NCBI GenBank assembly: GCA_951799445.1
Contig: OX637296.1
Location: 20,522,001-20,586,000, forward strand
Source of the DNA: Pseudisothecium myosuroides
Lineage: Eukaryota > Streptophyta > Bryopsida > Hypnales > Lembophyllaceae
Length of the DNA stretch: 64,000 bases
Direction: 5' to 3'
Shown: positions 42,426 through 55,578 of the stretch, in pieces
Numbering within the stretch: position 1 is the first letter of the stretch
How the letters are laid out: the number at the start of each line of letters is the position of its first letter
Program-made: the position numbers and the translations under genes
Notes under the pieces: model-generated
The model's input: only the letters and a program-made list of their open reading frames with translations
Database searches by the model: none
Told to the model about the DNA's origin: nothing

Positions 42426-45400
42426 CGCCTCGACAAATCTGAAACATCAATCCTAGGCGCCTGCACATCTAGACCATCGATTCAATACTATGTTGTACTA
42501 TGCAGTACTACCGGCTACTACGGAATACTACAGAAGTCACTGGGAGCAAAAAATAGCAGAAAAGGGGTCTATGGAGTTTTTCATTTTTAGTAATTCAAAA
42601 AAAATTCAAAAAAAATTCAAAAAAATAGACATTTTGCTTGACAAGATTGCACTCACATTGCACCAAAAAATTCATGAAAGAAAATTTTTTCCTCTTCGTA
42701 GCTTTCTCGCAAAGGAAGGTCACTTTGACCCCATGTGTGCAATCGACATGTTGCTATTTTCATAAAAACTCATCGTCAGCCCTTGTAATGTTAGTAGACT
42801 TCCAACATGTCCAATTTGTGGCTTCAAATTCGCATTTTTGGATAAAAAATAGGACTAAAACCCCCCAAAATGGCCAAGGTAGACATCCAATCGGGGGCAG
42901 GTTAAAAATAGTAAAAAAATTTGAAAAAATTTGAAAAAATTACTCAAGGTCTGAAATTTTAGCATCTACCTTCATTCCAAATTTCATGCCAAATGGACAA
43001 ACAATGCAAAAGTTATGAGCAAAAAACCAATTTTTGAGGGCAAGGGGACAAGAAATAGGACAAGTGTTTCTTGCAATCACCCCTAAAACTGTAATGTTGG
43101 TGTGACTTGGAATTTTGTGTGATTTAGTTTGTTGTATACATGTGTTGGTTGTATTGTTATGATTACCCAGGTGCAAATTATAGGTGGTTACTTCACTTGA
43201 AGATAGAGGTGATGGCAATTTTATGGATTTCTATGGGCAATTTATCTTAAAGAGTAGATGGGTTGTTGTAAATTGGCCATCATTGGAGTTGCACATGCGA
43301 CATCAAATTAAATTCTTTGTAAATTTAATTGTAAATGTTTAGAATCATCTTCTTTTTGCTAGTGTTCAATAAACACTCTTTTATTTATTTTTATCCTAAA
43401 TGCTAAATCTTTGCAAATGTATATGTACATATTAAACATAATGCTTTGCTTGCTATAGCAAAGGATATGTTTACTTGTGAATATGTACTATTTTTTGGAA
43501 AGTAAAATTTTCAAGTTATTCATATTGTATTGCTAGTGTTGATACTTTTCATAGTTTGAATGTCATGATTGTTTGATGCTTCTATGATATTGCTTGTTCC
43601 TCTCTATACTAAGTTGTTTAGAAAACATGGCATAGAATTTCGAAATATCCAAAACTAGGATTGAATTGCACATTCTTATTTGTTATCATCTGAAATTGTA
43701 CCACAGTATTGCATGTATCAAAAAAATTAAGTATAAATTTAAAGCATTGGTTTTATGGTGTATATTGTATATGTATATGGAAATATTGGACTCATAAGTT
43801 TTATATGTAAAATATCTTAAGTATAAAACCACATGAGAGAATTTATAAAAAATCATAGGGTATTGGAAATATGCCTCTGGTAGTTTTTTATGTAAAAATA
43901 GTTTCATTTTAAATACAATAACGAAGGTAAATACTCCCACATCAAATATCCTCTTAATTCAGGTATATACTTTAAATTATAAAGAGTGATCTCCCCATGA
44001 TTCAACTGCATGCTTTCAGTGGTACTCCAAATTTAGATTTTCTTATTGACAAATAATCGGTGGCAAATACTAGAGCCAAGAATATATTGGGATGTTTGTG
44101 GAAGAGATTGATCCCCTTCTGGCTCTAGTATTTGCCGCTTCCAAACAGTATCGTCCAAGGGTGGATCTTGATCGAAGTATTTTAGAGTTACCTCCCTCTA
44201 CAACAAGGTTTACGGTGGGAGTTGTATCGTCAACTCTTTGAGCACCATGCACCATAGCCCCCCTGAGAATCAGATTCCCATTGGCTGGTTTAAACGAGTC
44301 CGAATAGTACTTCTCAAATTGGGCCCTCCTCTTTACGTGGGCATAGTGGCAGAGTTATTCTTTGATCCAAGTCGTTGGGAATGGAGATCCTCCGGGAGAC
44401 ACTCTCAAAACCAATCGCAAAGAAGTGGCATGGTGAAATCCCAACGGGGTATCAACTAAGATGGGGAGAAGTGTGGAACAAGAATCGTCCCCTCGGGGGT
44501 GCAGTAAGCGGTAGAAGTAGCAAACTACATGCAAACAAATGATAGGGTGCCAAAAAAACATTGGAGCTAAAAATTATAAACTGATTGATTATATTAAAGC
44601 ATATGTAAAATGTCATTGGATGTATTATAAATACTATAGGATGTGGAATAATGGGATGCATTAGAAAAAATTTAGACTTAAGATACCCCGTTTTTTATTA
44701 GTTTAGTGGGTCAAAAGTCTTAATTATGAATTTAAGGCTGGCATTTAACTCCACATTTATACTAAATTGTCTTTTTATTTTAGATTCTTTAAGCTATGAT
44801 GATCTATTATATTTTACCTGCCACTCATAATCTCAGAGTTAAATGACCATATGCAAGCTATGGTTATAACTCCAATGCACATAAGTAATGAATTGCGAAT
44901 ACATAAGTTATGGGGGTGCATTCAAAAATGCATTTCCCCAAAAGCAATATCATCAAAAACTTAGAATGGAATGGTTGACTAAGCTTACAATCCAGATAAC
45001 CTAATGTCTTTTCTCTTCCCTAGTCTTACTTGGTCTGGTCATATATGTCTTGTTTTTCTTCTAGCTAGGCCTCTTGTAAACCCTGGATGAATTGACCCCC
45101 TCACTCGCTCTTAAGGAAAAATGTTGATATTTTAAATTTGCAATGCATGATAAAATTTGCAAATTTTGAATTCATATTTGCAATCAAAAGCCCCAAAATT
45201 AGCGAGAAAGGTTGTACAAGATAAATTAATCATATACAAAGTAGGGGGCTTTTTTTTTACATGCACCCCTAGAGTGACTTGGGGGAACAAGCGATGGGGG
45301 CAGTTCACCTTGGCCACTTGTGTCTAGCTAGCTTGTAAGTTACTTTTTACCATTGGCAATAAAAATATGTTTCATTTGTTTCCAAAAAAAAAAAAAAATT

Positions 45401-45959
45401 TAAATAATGACAAAGCCTACAATTGGATTATGATTTTGAAGCTATAAATATCTGCACTTTACATGAATATCAATTCTGCTACTAAAAATCTATCAATGAG
45501 AAATTGATCACAAATTGAGCTTAAAAGGTAAGAGGTCCATAAATCACCCATTTAAGAGCTGAAATTGAATTTTGAGGAGGTGAAACTTCTTAAAATATTT
45601 TCCAAGAGATTGTCCTTGAAAGACAAGTAGAATTGGCATCTAATCCAAGTTGTTTCATATTTTTGGAGCTTTGTGGAATTAGATATGAATTTTTGGACTT
45701 CAAAGCACTAAATGGTTAAGATGCCCCCTAATTGTGAACTCTAAACCCTACACCAAATTTTGTAATTGCAAGTAGTGCAAAAAAATTGAATCAATATAGC
45801 ATATGACATATTCATGGCAATTAGGAATTATAATTAATGTATGCCCCCTTCTTAATGGTTCAAATTAGAAAATTATATAATGATAGACCTTAGAATAATC
45901 AATGGAAAAAAGTAATACCCCCCATTTAAATACCCGGTGTTTGCACCTATATCCTTATT
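42426..45959. other. Intergenic, with one short hairpin repeat
   Basis: No gene. At 44062-44078 and 44120-44136 a perfect 17-bp inverted repeat (GGCAAATACTAGAGCCA) encloses 41 bp. An A15 run at about 45387 follows AATAAAAATATG and may be the tail of a retroposed sequence. Confidence 0.5.
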
Positions 45960-46845
45960 TTTTTCAAGGAGTGCACCCCCCATATCGTCCCCCAAAAGAT
46001 GCAAGATTTTTATGGTTAGTGTATCACTGCGCCGTGGCAGTCCACAGTTGGAGAAGAGTAGCGGATCCAAACATCTCCTCCTTATGTACTAGCTGTCAAG
46101 CTGGAAGTGACGAGACTATCATCTACAGATTTCACCACTACGAAAAAACTTGACACTTGTGCGATTTTGCATTAACGTTCCTTTACACTGCTCTGAAGAT
46201 TCCCCTAGTCGCTAGAGCTTAGTTGGGCCTTACTTGGCAACAATGCGTTTTGGGTTCAAAACTTCCTCATCGACTGAAGAGAAGAACCACAATGTGGTCC
46301 ATCTTTCGAAATTCAGTCATATGGCTATCTTGGCTTGACAAGAACGCTATGAGTTTCAGTAACTCACCCTGGCCTCCACAAAAGTTCGAATATGAGCTAT
46401 GGGAAGCATTCACGGATCATATCCGAGTCGCTTGGCTTAAGATTGCAAAGCTTTTTGAGCTTTACCCGGACAAGACTGATATCTTCTTATGACGCTTTGA
46501 TAACACTTGGTTGCAGACTAAATTTTTTGGAGAGAGGTCCTTTCTTCAGATGAGATGGAGCTTCACTCCTTCCAAATTGGGTTTTTTTTCATGACATTAG
46601 CTCTCTCCCGGCTTCCTAGTTTGCTTGACTTGGATTTGGGTCTGGGTCCGCCTTTGGTGGCGCTTTGGTGCTTTCGGTCCTTAGGCTTTTAGGCTGTGAA
46701 GTAGGGTTATGGGGAAAAAAGTTGATATTGTGTTAGAAAATGCAAAAAAAATTGTTGCTGGGAATTTTCCCCTTGGTTCATTGTACAATTTCCTCTATTA
46801 ATGGAAATTGTCCATGTGGTCAAGGAAAAAAAAAAAAAAAAAACT
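45960..46845 (+). pseudogene. 5'-truncated LINE relic (zf-RVT region) with poly-A tail
   Basis: One frame, broken by stops, reads a Trp/Cys/His-containing stretch (SLCTSCQAG...ETIIYRFHHY) like the zinc-binding domain at the end of plant non-LTR reverse transcriptases. About 60 codons later comes SPWPPQKFEYELWEAFTDH and RVAWLKIAKLFELYPD, typical of the following segment. In-frame TGA codons occur before and after the second block. A run of about 18 A at 46829-46846 ends the element. The polymerase core is absent, as expected for a 5'-truncated insertion. Confidence 0.55.
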
Positions 46846-46970
46846 TGAAGTGGCCGGGCATTTTGGGCGAGTCTGCGTGCTTGCGGTGGAAGAAAAAAAT
46901 TAACCTGACGTGCCAGTTCAGCGAGTCAGCCCACTTGACAAATTTGCGCCCTGCGGTGGCAATGCTCTAA

Positions 46971-47377
46971 GAGCATCCTCAATGCTACGCCCGCAAAACA
47001 ATACACCAACGGTACACGCAGTTTCGATTCCCGTCCACGTTTTTTCAACGTGGCTTTTCCCGTCTCAAGTGCTTCAATGCAACAACAGGATTTGGAACCC
47101 CAAAAGGCTCTGCACAACGCGGTGTCAGCTCTTGCGCAGGTCTTCCATGTTTGTAGACCTCCTTATCTCTATTATTAGTGTTGACCAAGAAGTGCAGAGG
47201 AGTTTGGAGGGCACAACAAAGGACCAATTTTTGCAGTGCGGGAGCCAAAAAATGCCACGCACGGGAAGGTGACGTGAGAAGTGCCGTTAGCATTGGGGCG
47301 AGTTTCCGTAGCCATTCTGCAAACCACGCAAAAGTTACAGTTGCCGTGGCTCAAATCTGCGTGGACTGAGGATGCTC
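46971..47377. mobile_element. Harbinger/Tourist-like MITE (407 bp)
   Basis: Ends GAGCATCCTCA and TGAGGATGCTC are inverted complements flanked by TAA at 46968-46970 and 47378-47380. A 3-bp TWA duplication is typical of the PIF/Harbinger superfamily. The interior is GC-richer than its neighbours and has no gene. Confidence 0.75.
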
Positions 47378-47380
47378 TAA

Positions 47381-48743
47381 GGTACAGGAAACTGCTTTCA
47401 AGTAAGATATGGAAATAAATTAGTTGAATACCGGTAGACAAGTGTAGCATAGCAACTTGAATATCCTACGTGAAGGTCAGATTCGGGCATAAATTAAGTA
47501 TTTTTTGGGATATCTGAATTTTTTGAAAATATTACAAGTGAAATTTTTGAAAGATTACAAGTGAATTTCTCGAATATAAGTTACAACCTGCCGAACCCAT
47601 CTGCGCAGCAAAAAGTAAATTTTTTCGGCCGGATCAGACCTTCACGTACGGTATTGAAAAGAATCTCATCTGCAGCTAAGCTAAGTTGAAGGGGATGCAT
47701 ACAGAGCATACAGAGCCACGTGTCTGGATGTGGAAACGCACCCACGTCCCAGCGTCCCAACCAAGGAACCCCCAGCCAACTGCCTGCTCCTTCAGTTCCA
47801 ACTTCCCGTCTCACAAGCAACCACCACTCACCAGGAAGGCCAATCATGAGATCATGCATCCTGGGGCCCACAGAAGAAGGGTCACCCGAAGCTTACATAC
47901 TGTAGGTCATGGTCATGGATCTGCCCCCAAGAGATTCTGAAGTTCCCAGCCCCACAGACAAGTGATCTCCCATTCAAGGCTCTGATGATTCCTATTTGGT
48001 CCTTTTTGGCTCTTTGCTCTTTCAGTTGTCTGAGAAATGAGAAGCCCCAGCAGGTGCAGGGAAACTGCCAATATCGTGAGGGCCAGTGGAACCATGCCCT
48101 TCATTCGTTTGGATTCCCTTTCCATTGGCCATTTGGCCCCTCCAATTCAAGATACAGTTGGCCCTTTTTAATTATTTTAATGGGCCGCAATTCGCAGATT
48201 CATTGGAAGTTGGAATGGATCCCCACGATGGACGAGAACTGTACGCAATAGTTAGTTATTTAGTGATCTAACGACCGCCGCCCCGGTGCATCCGACGAAC
48301 GAAGGGGTCCGTCTCGACGCACGAAGATTCATGGTCTGGGTGACGGTTTTCGTTCTTTCCATGGAAGGGATGAAACTCTGGGGGACCAGTTTGGACGAGC
48401 GAAATGGGGAGAATAGACGAACGACGGCAGGGGAGACGACCGAGATTCGCTTTCGTTGTGATAATTTTCGTTCGTTCGACGGAGGGGACGAAGCGTGGAG
48501 AGGGGGCGGCCTTTGGAAACCATGAAGAAGCAGCGGGATGCTTCGACGGGGCTTGTGGAGCAGTTCGCATTGTTTGCAGCGTCTGGCGCTTGCGGAGGTC
48601 GTTTAGAATTTGTTGCGGCGTCGGTTCCTTGTTGTTTTGAGAGAACATTTGGGATCGGGACAAGAGAGAGAAGAGTAGAAAGGGAAAGGGGAAGGGGAAG
48701 GGGAAGAGGAAGAGAGGAAGAGAGGAAGGGAGGAAGGGAGGCG
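47381..48743 (+). promoter_or_regulatory. Upstream region and probable 5' UTR of L-aspartate oxidase
   Basis: No separate gene is supported. AATGGGCCGC near 48178-48187 contains a TGGGCC site-II-type element, common in plant housekeeping promoters. The last 80 bp before the ATG are purine-rich GGGAAGGGGAAGA repeats typical of plant 5' UTRs. No clear TATA box; the transcription start is not determined. Confidence 0.45.
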
Positions 48744-51628
48744 ATGGCGTTCGTTGGAGGTCAACTGAGTTCAGTGACGGAGATGGCGAACAGCAGCGCG
48801 GTGCTTGCGAATGGCAATTCGGGCGTGGCGACGTGCTTTGCTGGTGCTGCGGGGAATGGTGGCCCTCTGGCGGCGTTCAAAGGCGCGCACAGCGCCTTCA
48901 CGAAGCTGCCGATAATACCGAACATCGCATTCGGGGGGGAGATTTTCGTGCCGAATAGCTACAAGTTTGGAGGCTTTTGCTCGCACGCGAAGGTGAGCGG
49001 TTTTAGAGATTGTTGATAGCCTCCTTCTGCTGTTGTGGAATTATCGTGTTAAGGTTTTTGCCGGGCGGTATCATTTGGAGGCCGTATGGCGGGTCGTAGG
49101 AAGAGGAGTTCCGGAGATTATTGATTGCCTTCTGGTGTTGTGGAATTGTTCGTTTTTCGGGTCTCTTCTATGGGCGGTATTGTAGTGAGTGCCTTGTTCC
49201 GGTATGGCGGACACGCCAGGAGTAGTTTATTGATTTGTTGGTTTCGGTTTAGATTTTTTATATTCTGTGCGCTGGTTTCGGACGCTCATGTGTTCTGTAT
49301 ACGGTAGTAATATTGCTGCCTGTCTTTTGTGATCTTCTTCTTTTCGGTGAAATTGAGAGCTACTTGCCGCATCGGTGTGAGAATGTTTGGGACGTAGGAG
49401 AAGTAGATCTATAGTGACTGTGAGCTCCCTTCTATCGATGATGAAGTAGGTTTTATATATCCTTTCGCTGAATGATCGAGTGGCAGTAGTCAAGAGTGTT
49501 ACGAACAACAGTCGGATATTCCAGATTTGAGGTTTTTGGACTAACTAGTTTCGCGGTTTGGTCTATCTTGTTTCAACGTATTGTGTTCTTGAGCTATAAT
49601 CTTTAAGATTTAATTGGAAAATTCGGGACGACGTTCAATTTGATGCTAAGCGAGAAAGCGAGAACGCGCTTGAACGCCTTTATTCGCAACTATGCTCACA
49701 CATACACATGCTGTATTGCCTGGCGAACTGTTTATTTTAACGTTTTTCAACGTTTCTTCCTAACTGTAGAGTGTTGAACAGGCGACTGACTTACACTTGA
49801 CGGTGATTATGCGCAGATCAATGGTCGGGACAGAAAGAATGAAATCAGGAAGTTCATCGCTGCCTCGAACCGCAGCATCCAGGAAGAAGTGAAATTGTCT
49901 GACTACAAGGAAGACGAGGAGCTAACGAAATATTTTGATTTTCTTGTAATCGGGAGTGGAATTGCTGGACTGAGATACGCATTGGAAGTTGCCAAGTACG
50001 GGTCAGTCGCAATACTCACGAAGTCTGAGCCGCATGAAAGTAACACAGTGTATGCACAGGGAGGTGTCAGTGCTGTCTTAGATCCTGCTGATTCCGTGGA
50101 GAGTCACATCCGAGATACCATAGTTGCGGGTGCGTTCCTGTGTGACGAGGAGACTGTGGAGGTCGTATGTCGAGAGGGTCCAGAACGCGTGAAGGAATTG
50201 ATGGCCTGGGGAGCTTTATTCGATCACAGTGAAGATGGTCAGCTCCATCTGGCCAGGGAGGGCGGGCATTCTCATCATCGGATTGTACATGCCGCTGACA
50301 TGACAGGGCGGGAGATCGAGCGAGCTCTCCTCACAAGCGTTTCTCAAAACCCCGACATCGTCATCTTCAAACATCATGCTGCGGTGGATCTTCTCACTCT
50401 TCAGGATGGAGAAAAAGTAGTGTGTTACGGTGTGGATGCCCTGGACACACAGAAAGACAAGGTCGTGCGATACCTCGCCGGAGTGACTATGCTCGCCTCA
50501 GGAGGTGCAGGGCACGTTTATCCGACCACAACCAATCCTTTGGTGGCAACTGGTGATGGAGTAGCTCTGGCACAGCGCTCTCGTGCTGTGGTTTCAAACA
50601 TGGAATTCGTGCAATTTCACCCCACGGCTTTGGCTGACGAAGGCCTTCCTATCAAGCCCCTCAAACGGGATAATGCGTTTTTGATCACTGAAGCTGTGCG
50701 TGGAGCTGGAGGAATTCTCTACAATCAAAGTATGGAGAGATTTATGCCTTCGTACGATTCTCGTGCGGAGCTAGCGCCTCGAGATGTTGTAGCTCGGAGC
50801 ATCGATGATCAACTCAAGAAACGTAAGGAGAAGTTCGTTTATCTGGATATTAGTCACAAACCAGCCAAAGAGATAATGGCTCACTTTCCAAATATCGCTG
50901 CTGAATGCTTGAAGTACGGGCTGGATATTACGAAGCAACCACTTCCTGTGGTCCCTGCAGCACATTACATGTGCGGGGGCGTGCAGACTGGTTTGAAGGG
51001 AGAGACTTCGATCAAAGGACTTTTTGCCGCTGGAGAAGTCACATGTACTGGTCTGCATGGAGCGAATAGATTGGCCAGCAATTCCTTACTGGAGGCTCTA
51101 GTTTTTGCGGAGAGAGCTGTGGAGCCTTCAGTTGCATATGCTCTTCAATTTAATATTGGACGATCCGAGGTGAAGCAAGCGAAGGAATGGCCTCGCCCTA
51201 TTGCTCCTTCAGCTGCTAAACACTTGAAGATGGATGAGATTCTCCGCATTACAGCTTTGAAGAGGAAGCGATTGCAGCAAGTAATGTGGGATTACGTCGG
51301 GATTGTGCGCTCTACAGAACGCCTCAAGCGAGCTCAGGCCGAATTGAGAGTGCTTGAGTGTGAATGGGAGGCCCAACTGCTTCGAAATGGTTGGGCTCCT
51401 ACCATGGTCAGTCTCGAGGTTTGTGAGATGCGCAATTTGATCTCCGTGGCCTATTTGATCGTCAATAGTGCTCTAACACGGCAAGAAAGTCGAGGCCTGC
51501 ATTTCACGACGAGCTTTCCAGAGCTTGTCGAGAGCGAAAGATTTCCCACCATCCTTTGTCCGACTGCTGCAATTGCCACTTCGTGGAGCTCGCAGGTAGT
51601 TCATAGATTGGCAATAGAATCTCAATAA
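48744..51628 (+). CDS. AO: L-aspartate oxidase, plastid (two exons)
   Basis: FAD enzyme that oxidises L-aspartate to iminoaspartate, the first step of plastid NAD synthesis, feeding quinolinate synthase. Exon 1 (48744-48992) encodes 83 Ser/Ala/Gly-rich residues, a likely transit peptide; the ATG lies in GCGATGGCG and is followed by GTGAGC at 48993. The intron ends GCGCAG at 49816. Exon 2 (49817-51628) keeps phase 0, giving 686 aa, close to known plant enzymes (about 650). Visible motifs: the FAD-binding VIGSGIAGL (Gly129, Gly131, Gly134), YAQGG, GHSHHRIVHAADMTG, ASGGAGHVYP, EFVQFHPTAL (active-site His), APRDVVARSI (active-site Arg), HYMCGGV and AAGEVTCTGLHGANRLASNS. The C-terminal helical domain is present. 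There are no internal stops, and the GC content is higher than in the surrounding mobile DNA. It appears intact. An upstream in-frame ATG at 48495 is less likely because it would add a repetitive Arg/Glu/Gly tract. Confidence 0.97.
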
Positions 51629-52152
51629 CAATAACCATGAGCTTGTGATCTACTGGAAAGTAGCAGGTATTAGTGGGACAACGTGACAGGATGCGCAGCC
51701 GATTGTTCACCAGCGCCCCCATGAGCTATCACTTCTTGCTTTGGCATGTAGAAGATACCATGGACCAGGATGATCGAATTGCTCAACTTCAAGTGGTTTT
51801 CAGAATCCCATTTGTAAATCAGGATTCTGCAGGATGTTTAGTATCTTGCTTTTGTAGGTGTTCTATTGTAACAATTCTTTTAGATTAGATGGAGAGGGCT
51901 GGAGCTATCAATCATTCAAGTTGGTAAGCTATTGGTATGCAGGTTGATGCTACTCGCACCTTGCATATTTTGAGCTGACAACTTGTAGCAGGTACCTACC
52001 CGATCTTTCATTCCATAAAACGTGATTACAGGTAGGTCAAATCCGTCGGATGGCCATTACATGAATGAATACAGCTTGCCCTGGAAGATTTCTTCTCTGC
52101 GAAAAGTGTGTTTTGGCGAGAGCTCTTTCGGTTCAAAGTAGTATTAACCCCT
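51629..52152. other. 3' flank of L-aspartate oxidase
   Basis: Probably contains the 3' UTR. AATAACAATAACC directly follows the stop, and no canonical AATAAA is obvious. No other gene seen. Confidence 0.5.
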
Positions 52153-52156
52153 TTAA

Positions 52157-52794
52157 CCCCTAAATGCCCAAGGCCTGTTTTGAGTGACTTGGAATTTGCT
52201 CTAAATTGAACAAAATGCCAACATTTTGATAAGTTGTATCAATTTTTTTAAAATTGTAACCGTACCAATTCAAACTAGACATGTTAGAGATCTCATAGGA
52301 AAAGAAAACACAACAATATCACTTATAAAGTGAAAGATTATAATGTTTGATCATGAGGGTGTTAAAATTGCAAAAAACTTTCAACACTCTTTTCACAAGT
52401 CAAATCTAAAAAAATGGTGACCAAAAAAATATGAGGTTAAAGAGCCTAACATGTATAACCCCAATTAGCTTATGGCTTCTTAAAATCTACTCTATAGTTT
52501 TTTTAAATGAAGTTTGAATGTGATTTTTGATCCAAGATCTAGTGTATTTGAGGCTCATTTCCAAGAGCTCTCAACACTACGGGAAGTTAAGATTGCAATG
52601 GGTACCCTTGCACAAAATCTTCAATAGAAAAATCACTATTGATTATTTTGAAGATCGGATTTTTGGTGCTAAAACTAGACTTGACAAAGAACTTTCCAAA
52701 AATATTAAACTACTAAAAATAGCAACTTGGTTGAGTTTTGTTTGACTTCAAAGTTTTGCAAACACCAGATTTTGGTGCCTCGGGCATTTAGGGG
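52157..52794. mobile_element. 638-bp TTAA-type element
   Basis: TTAA at 52153-52156 and 52795-52798; ends CCCCTAAATGCCC and GGGCATTTAGGGG, perfect 13-bp TIR. It shares its interior with 55316-57235 and with 1123-1494. No coding sequence. Confidence 0.87.
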
Positions 52795-52798
52795 TTAA

Positions 52799-55311
52799 TT
52801 GCAATACACAGATGCCACAGCCAGGGTATAAATTTGATACCTTCCTTGAATATTTGGATGCCTCTCTTCTCTAATTTTTGGGTGTCTTGGATGCCACTCT
52901 TCTCTAATTCCTTGAATATTTAAATGCCACTCCCTAAATATATATTTTGAGTGTCACCTAAATTATTGGGTGTTGAAAGCCCCAAAGCATCCACCTCCTA
53001 AACAAAACAAACTTATGGTCTTTATTATAAGCTATCCCCCCGTGAAGAGTTGCACTCATATACTCATATGAACTACATAAGATATGTCTCATTCACATGT
53101 TGAAAGCCTCTTGAAGTATTCTATTATGAGGTAGCATTCATTTGAGAATTGAAAATTGAATCTCACTAAGAAAACAAACAGTGAAAGAGTGAATCTATTC
53201 ATATTTTCTTACTTTAGAGTTTTGACTGGGAAAAGTGATTCTCTGACTACGAATTATATCTAGAATGTATTTGCAATATTTAATTGAAGCTCAATTTACC
53301 AACATGACTTGCATAGAAAATTTCAAGGCTTGGTAGGAGGTGCACCTCCAACATTTCCTTAGTTTGCTTTAGGTGGAAGAAGGCAGAGACCAGGTATGTT
53401 GTTCATACCTCAAACAACTTCCAATTTTAATTATTGCTCACATTATAAATCAATTAGAGAACAAATAGCCTAGAATTCAAGTTCTTCTTTTTATGGTTGA
53501 AAATTCATTGTTTACTTGTTTGGTGTTCAGAAGAATATGAGCGTAGAATTTAAAATCTTCTTCCAGTACCTAACATGATCTAACAAAAATTACAGAAGCC
53601 AATAAAAAAAAACCACGTTTATGTGCTTATTTGGATTCCTAACGGGTAGCCTCTTTGCAATGCAATTGATTGGCTTCTTTAGGCCTAACAAGATCCTCTT
53701 TCAACTAAATTCAGTCGGTGCGGAGTCCAATTGAAAGAATAGGTATGTATTTTAGTGTTATCTAAAGGTGTTGTTCAAAGATTGCTTTTGAATTGAATTT
53801 AGAATCTTCTTTTTGACTTATTAAAACATCCAACCAAAATTCAAACAATTTACTAATGAAAATAATGCTTATTTGAAATATTTTAGGTAAACATACTTTA
53901 TTCTTTACCTTTATACATACAATTCAACAAATTGGCAACTATTTTCCATTGTAAGTGTAAGTGATTGCAAATTCAAACAACACTCGGAAATTAGAAATTA
54001 GAAAGTCTTCGATTCAGAAATTAAATGTTCTCATTTCTAGTGAATTGAGAGCCTTCATGTGACTTGTTTATCACGGGTGGTTTACAGTTTGTCATTTTGT
54101 TTACATCTTCCCTTTCTACAAGTAAGGTTTAGAATATTTTTTGTCTAACTCCAAGAGATTTGATAGGTCTAGGAGTCTAACCTTCTAGGAGATGTATAGA
54201 GCTTTGAAGTGATTTCTAGTTTATACAATTGATATAGATCCTCATTCCACTCTTTTTTCAATCTAAGTATTCTACAAGTGAGGAGGTTCTAAACTAATTC
54301 TGGATTTCACTCCTAACTTGTGTCTTAATCTCCGATTCTATGGACCTCTACGTTAAAAGTTTTGTATCCATTGTTGCTCTCTTTCTAATCTTGTAGGAAT
54401 CCCTACCTAAAATTCTCCTCTTGGAAGTATCCCAGCTCAAAAGAAGTCACAATTTTATGGCTGCTCTCTCTTTACAGAAACAATTAAAATTTTTCCAAGA
54501 ACAATCCTATAGAAGTGAAAACACAGTAGAAAAGGCAAATCCAAAGAAGTGTTTCTTTTCTAAAGGATGTACCATAACCGCTTGTGACTGGTTCAATACT
54601 TTGTCTGCCTGATATAGTAACTGTTGCAGAGGGGTACTCAATGCCTACTGAAACCCCTGAATGATGTATAGGCGTGAAAATATGCAGTACAACCCCTTCT
54701 CATAGACACAAATTTTGCAATGTTACTTCAAATTTTTTTTAATCATTAAATTTCCCAAATTTTTCCTCATACCTTTGCCATCAAGTTCAAAGTTTGGTAT
54801 TTTTCCAAATTCACCAATGTTCATTGCTAAAATGCAAGAATACAAGAACCCATAGACAAATTTTGGTCAGAACATCTTGAAAGGGTTAAATGAGGCTGTT
54901 CATTTTTGTTTGTGTGTTTGTTTTCTTTCTTTTATTTATTACAATGATATCTTTGGAACCATGCATCCTCCGGCCGCATTTTTGGTACCCCTTGAAAGTT
55001 GTCTTTGAAGAGGGATGTATATACATGCTGTTCTAACTCACGGTAGAAAGAAATATTCAATTTCAAAGTTTTTATGAATTAAAAAAATAAAAATTTATTT
55101 TTATTTTTATTTCAGGAGAGATTAAGGAGGGCTTAGCCATCAAGTTTAAAGTTTAATGACATCTCAATGACTACGGCAATGGCACAAGGCATACTAGATT
55201 AAAATGATGTTCTTTCACTCACCTTTTGAAAAATTGATGGACTATTATCCGTTGGATATCAACTATTGAAAAAATAGTTTTAGTATATGTCTATGGACAT
55301 AAAGTGCATCA
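52799..55311. other. Intergenic
   Basis: A short duplication of 'ggatgcc(t/a)ctcttctctaatt' occurs near 52856-52910. Otherwise no gene or element recognised. Confidence 0.5.
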
Positions 55312-55578
55312 TTAAACCCTAAATGCCTAAGGCCAAATTAAATGATCAAACTTTGATAAGGATTATCAGGATTTTTAAAATTGTATCCATACGTACAAAT
55401 TCAAACTAGGTGTTTTATAGACCACATAATGAAAGAAAACACAACAATATTACTTATGGATTGAAAGATGATAATGCTTGATCAAGAGTGTTAAAACCAT
55501 AAATTGATTTGAAGTCTTTGTATTTCTTTTTTTCATGTCAAATCTAAAATTGAGGTCATTAAATAAAAATGTGGTTAA

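Noticed and set aside
47581..48743. Several overlapping open frames upstream of L-aspartate oxidase
   Set aside because: They overlap each other on both strands, match no family and lie in the promoter/5' UTR. The purine-rich repeat alone opens some of the frames.
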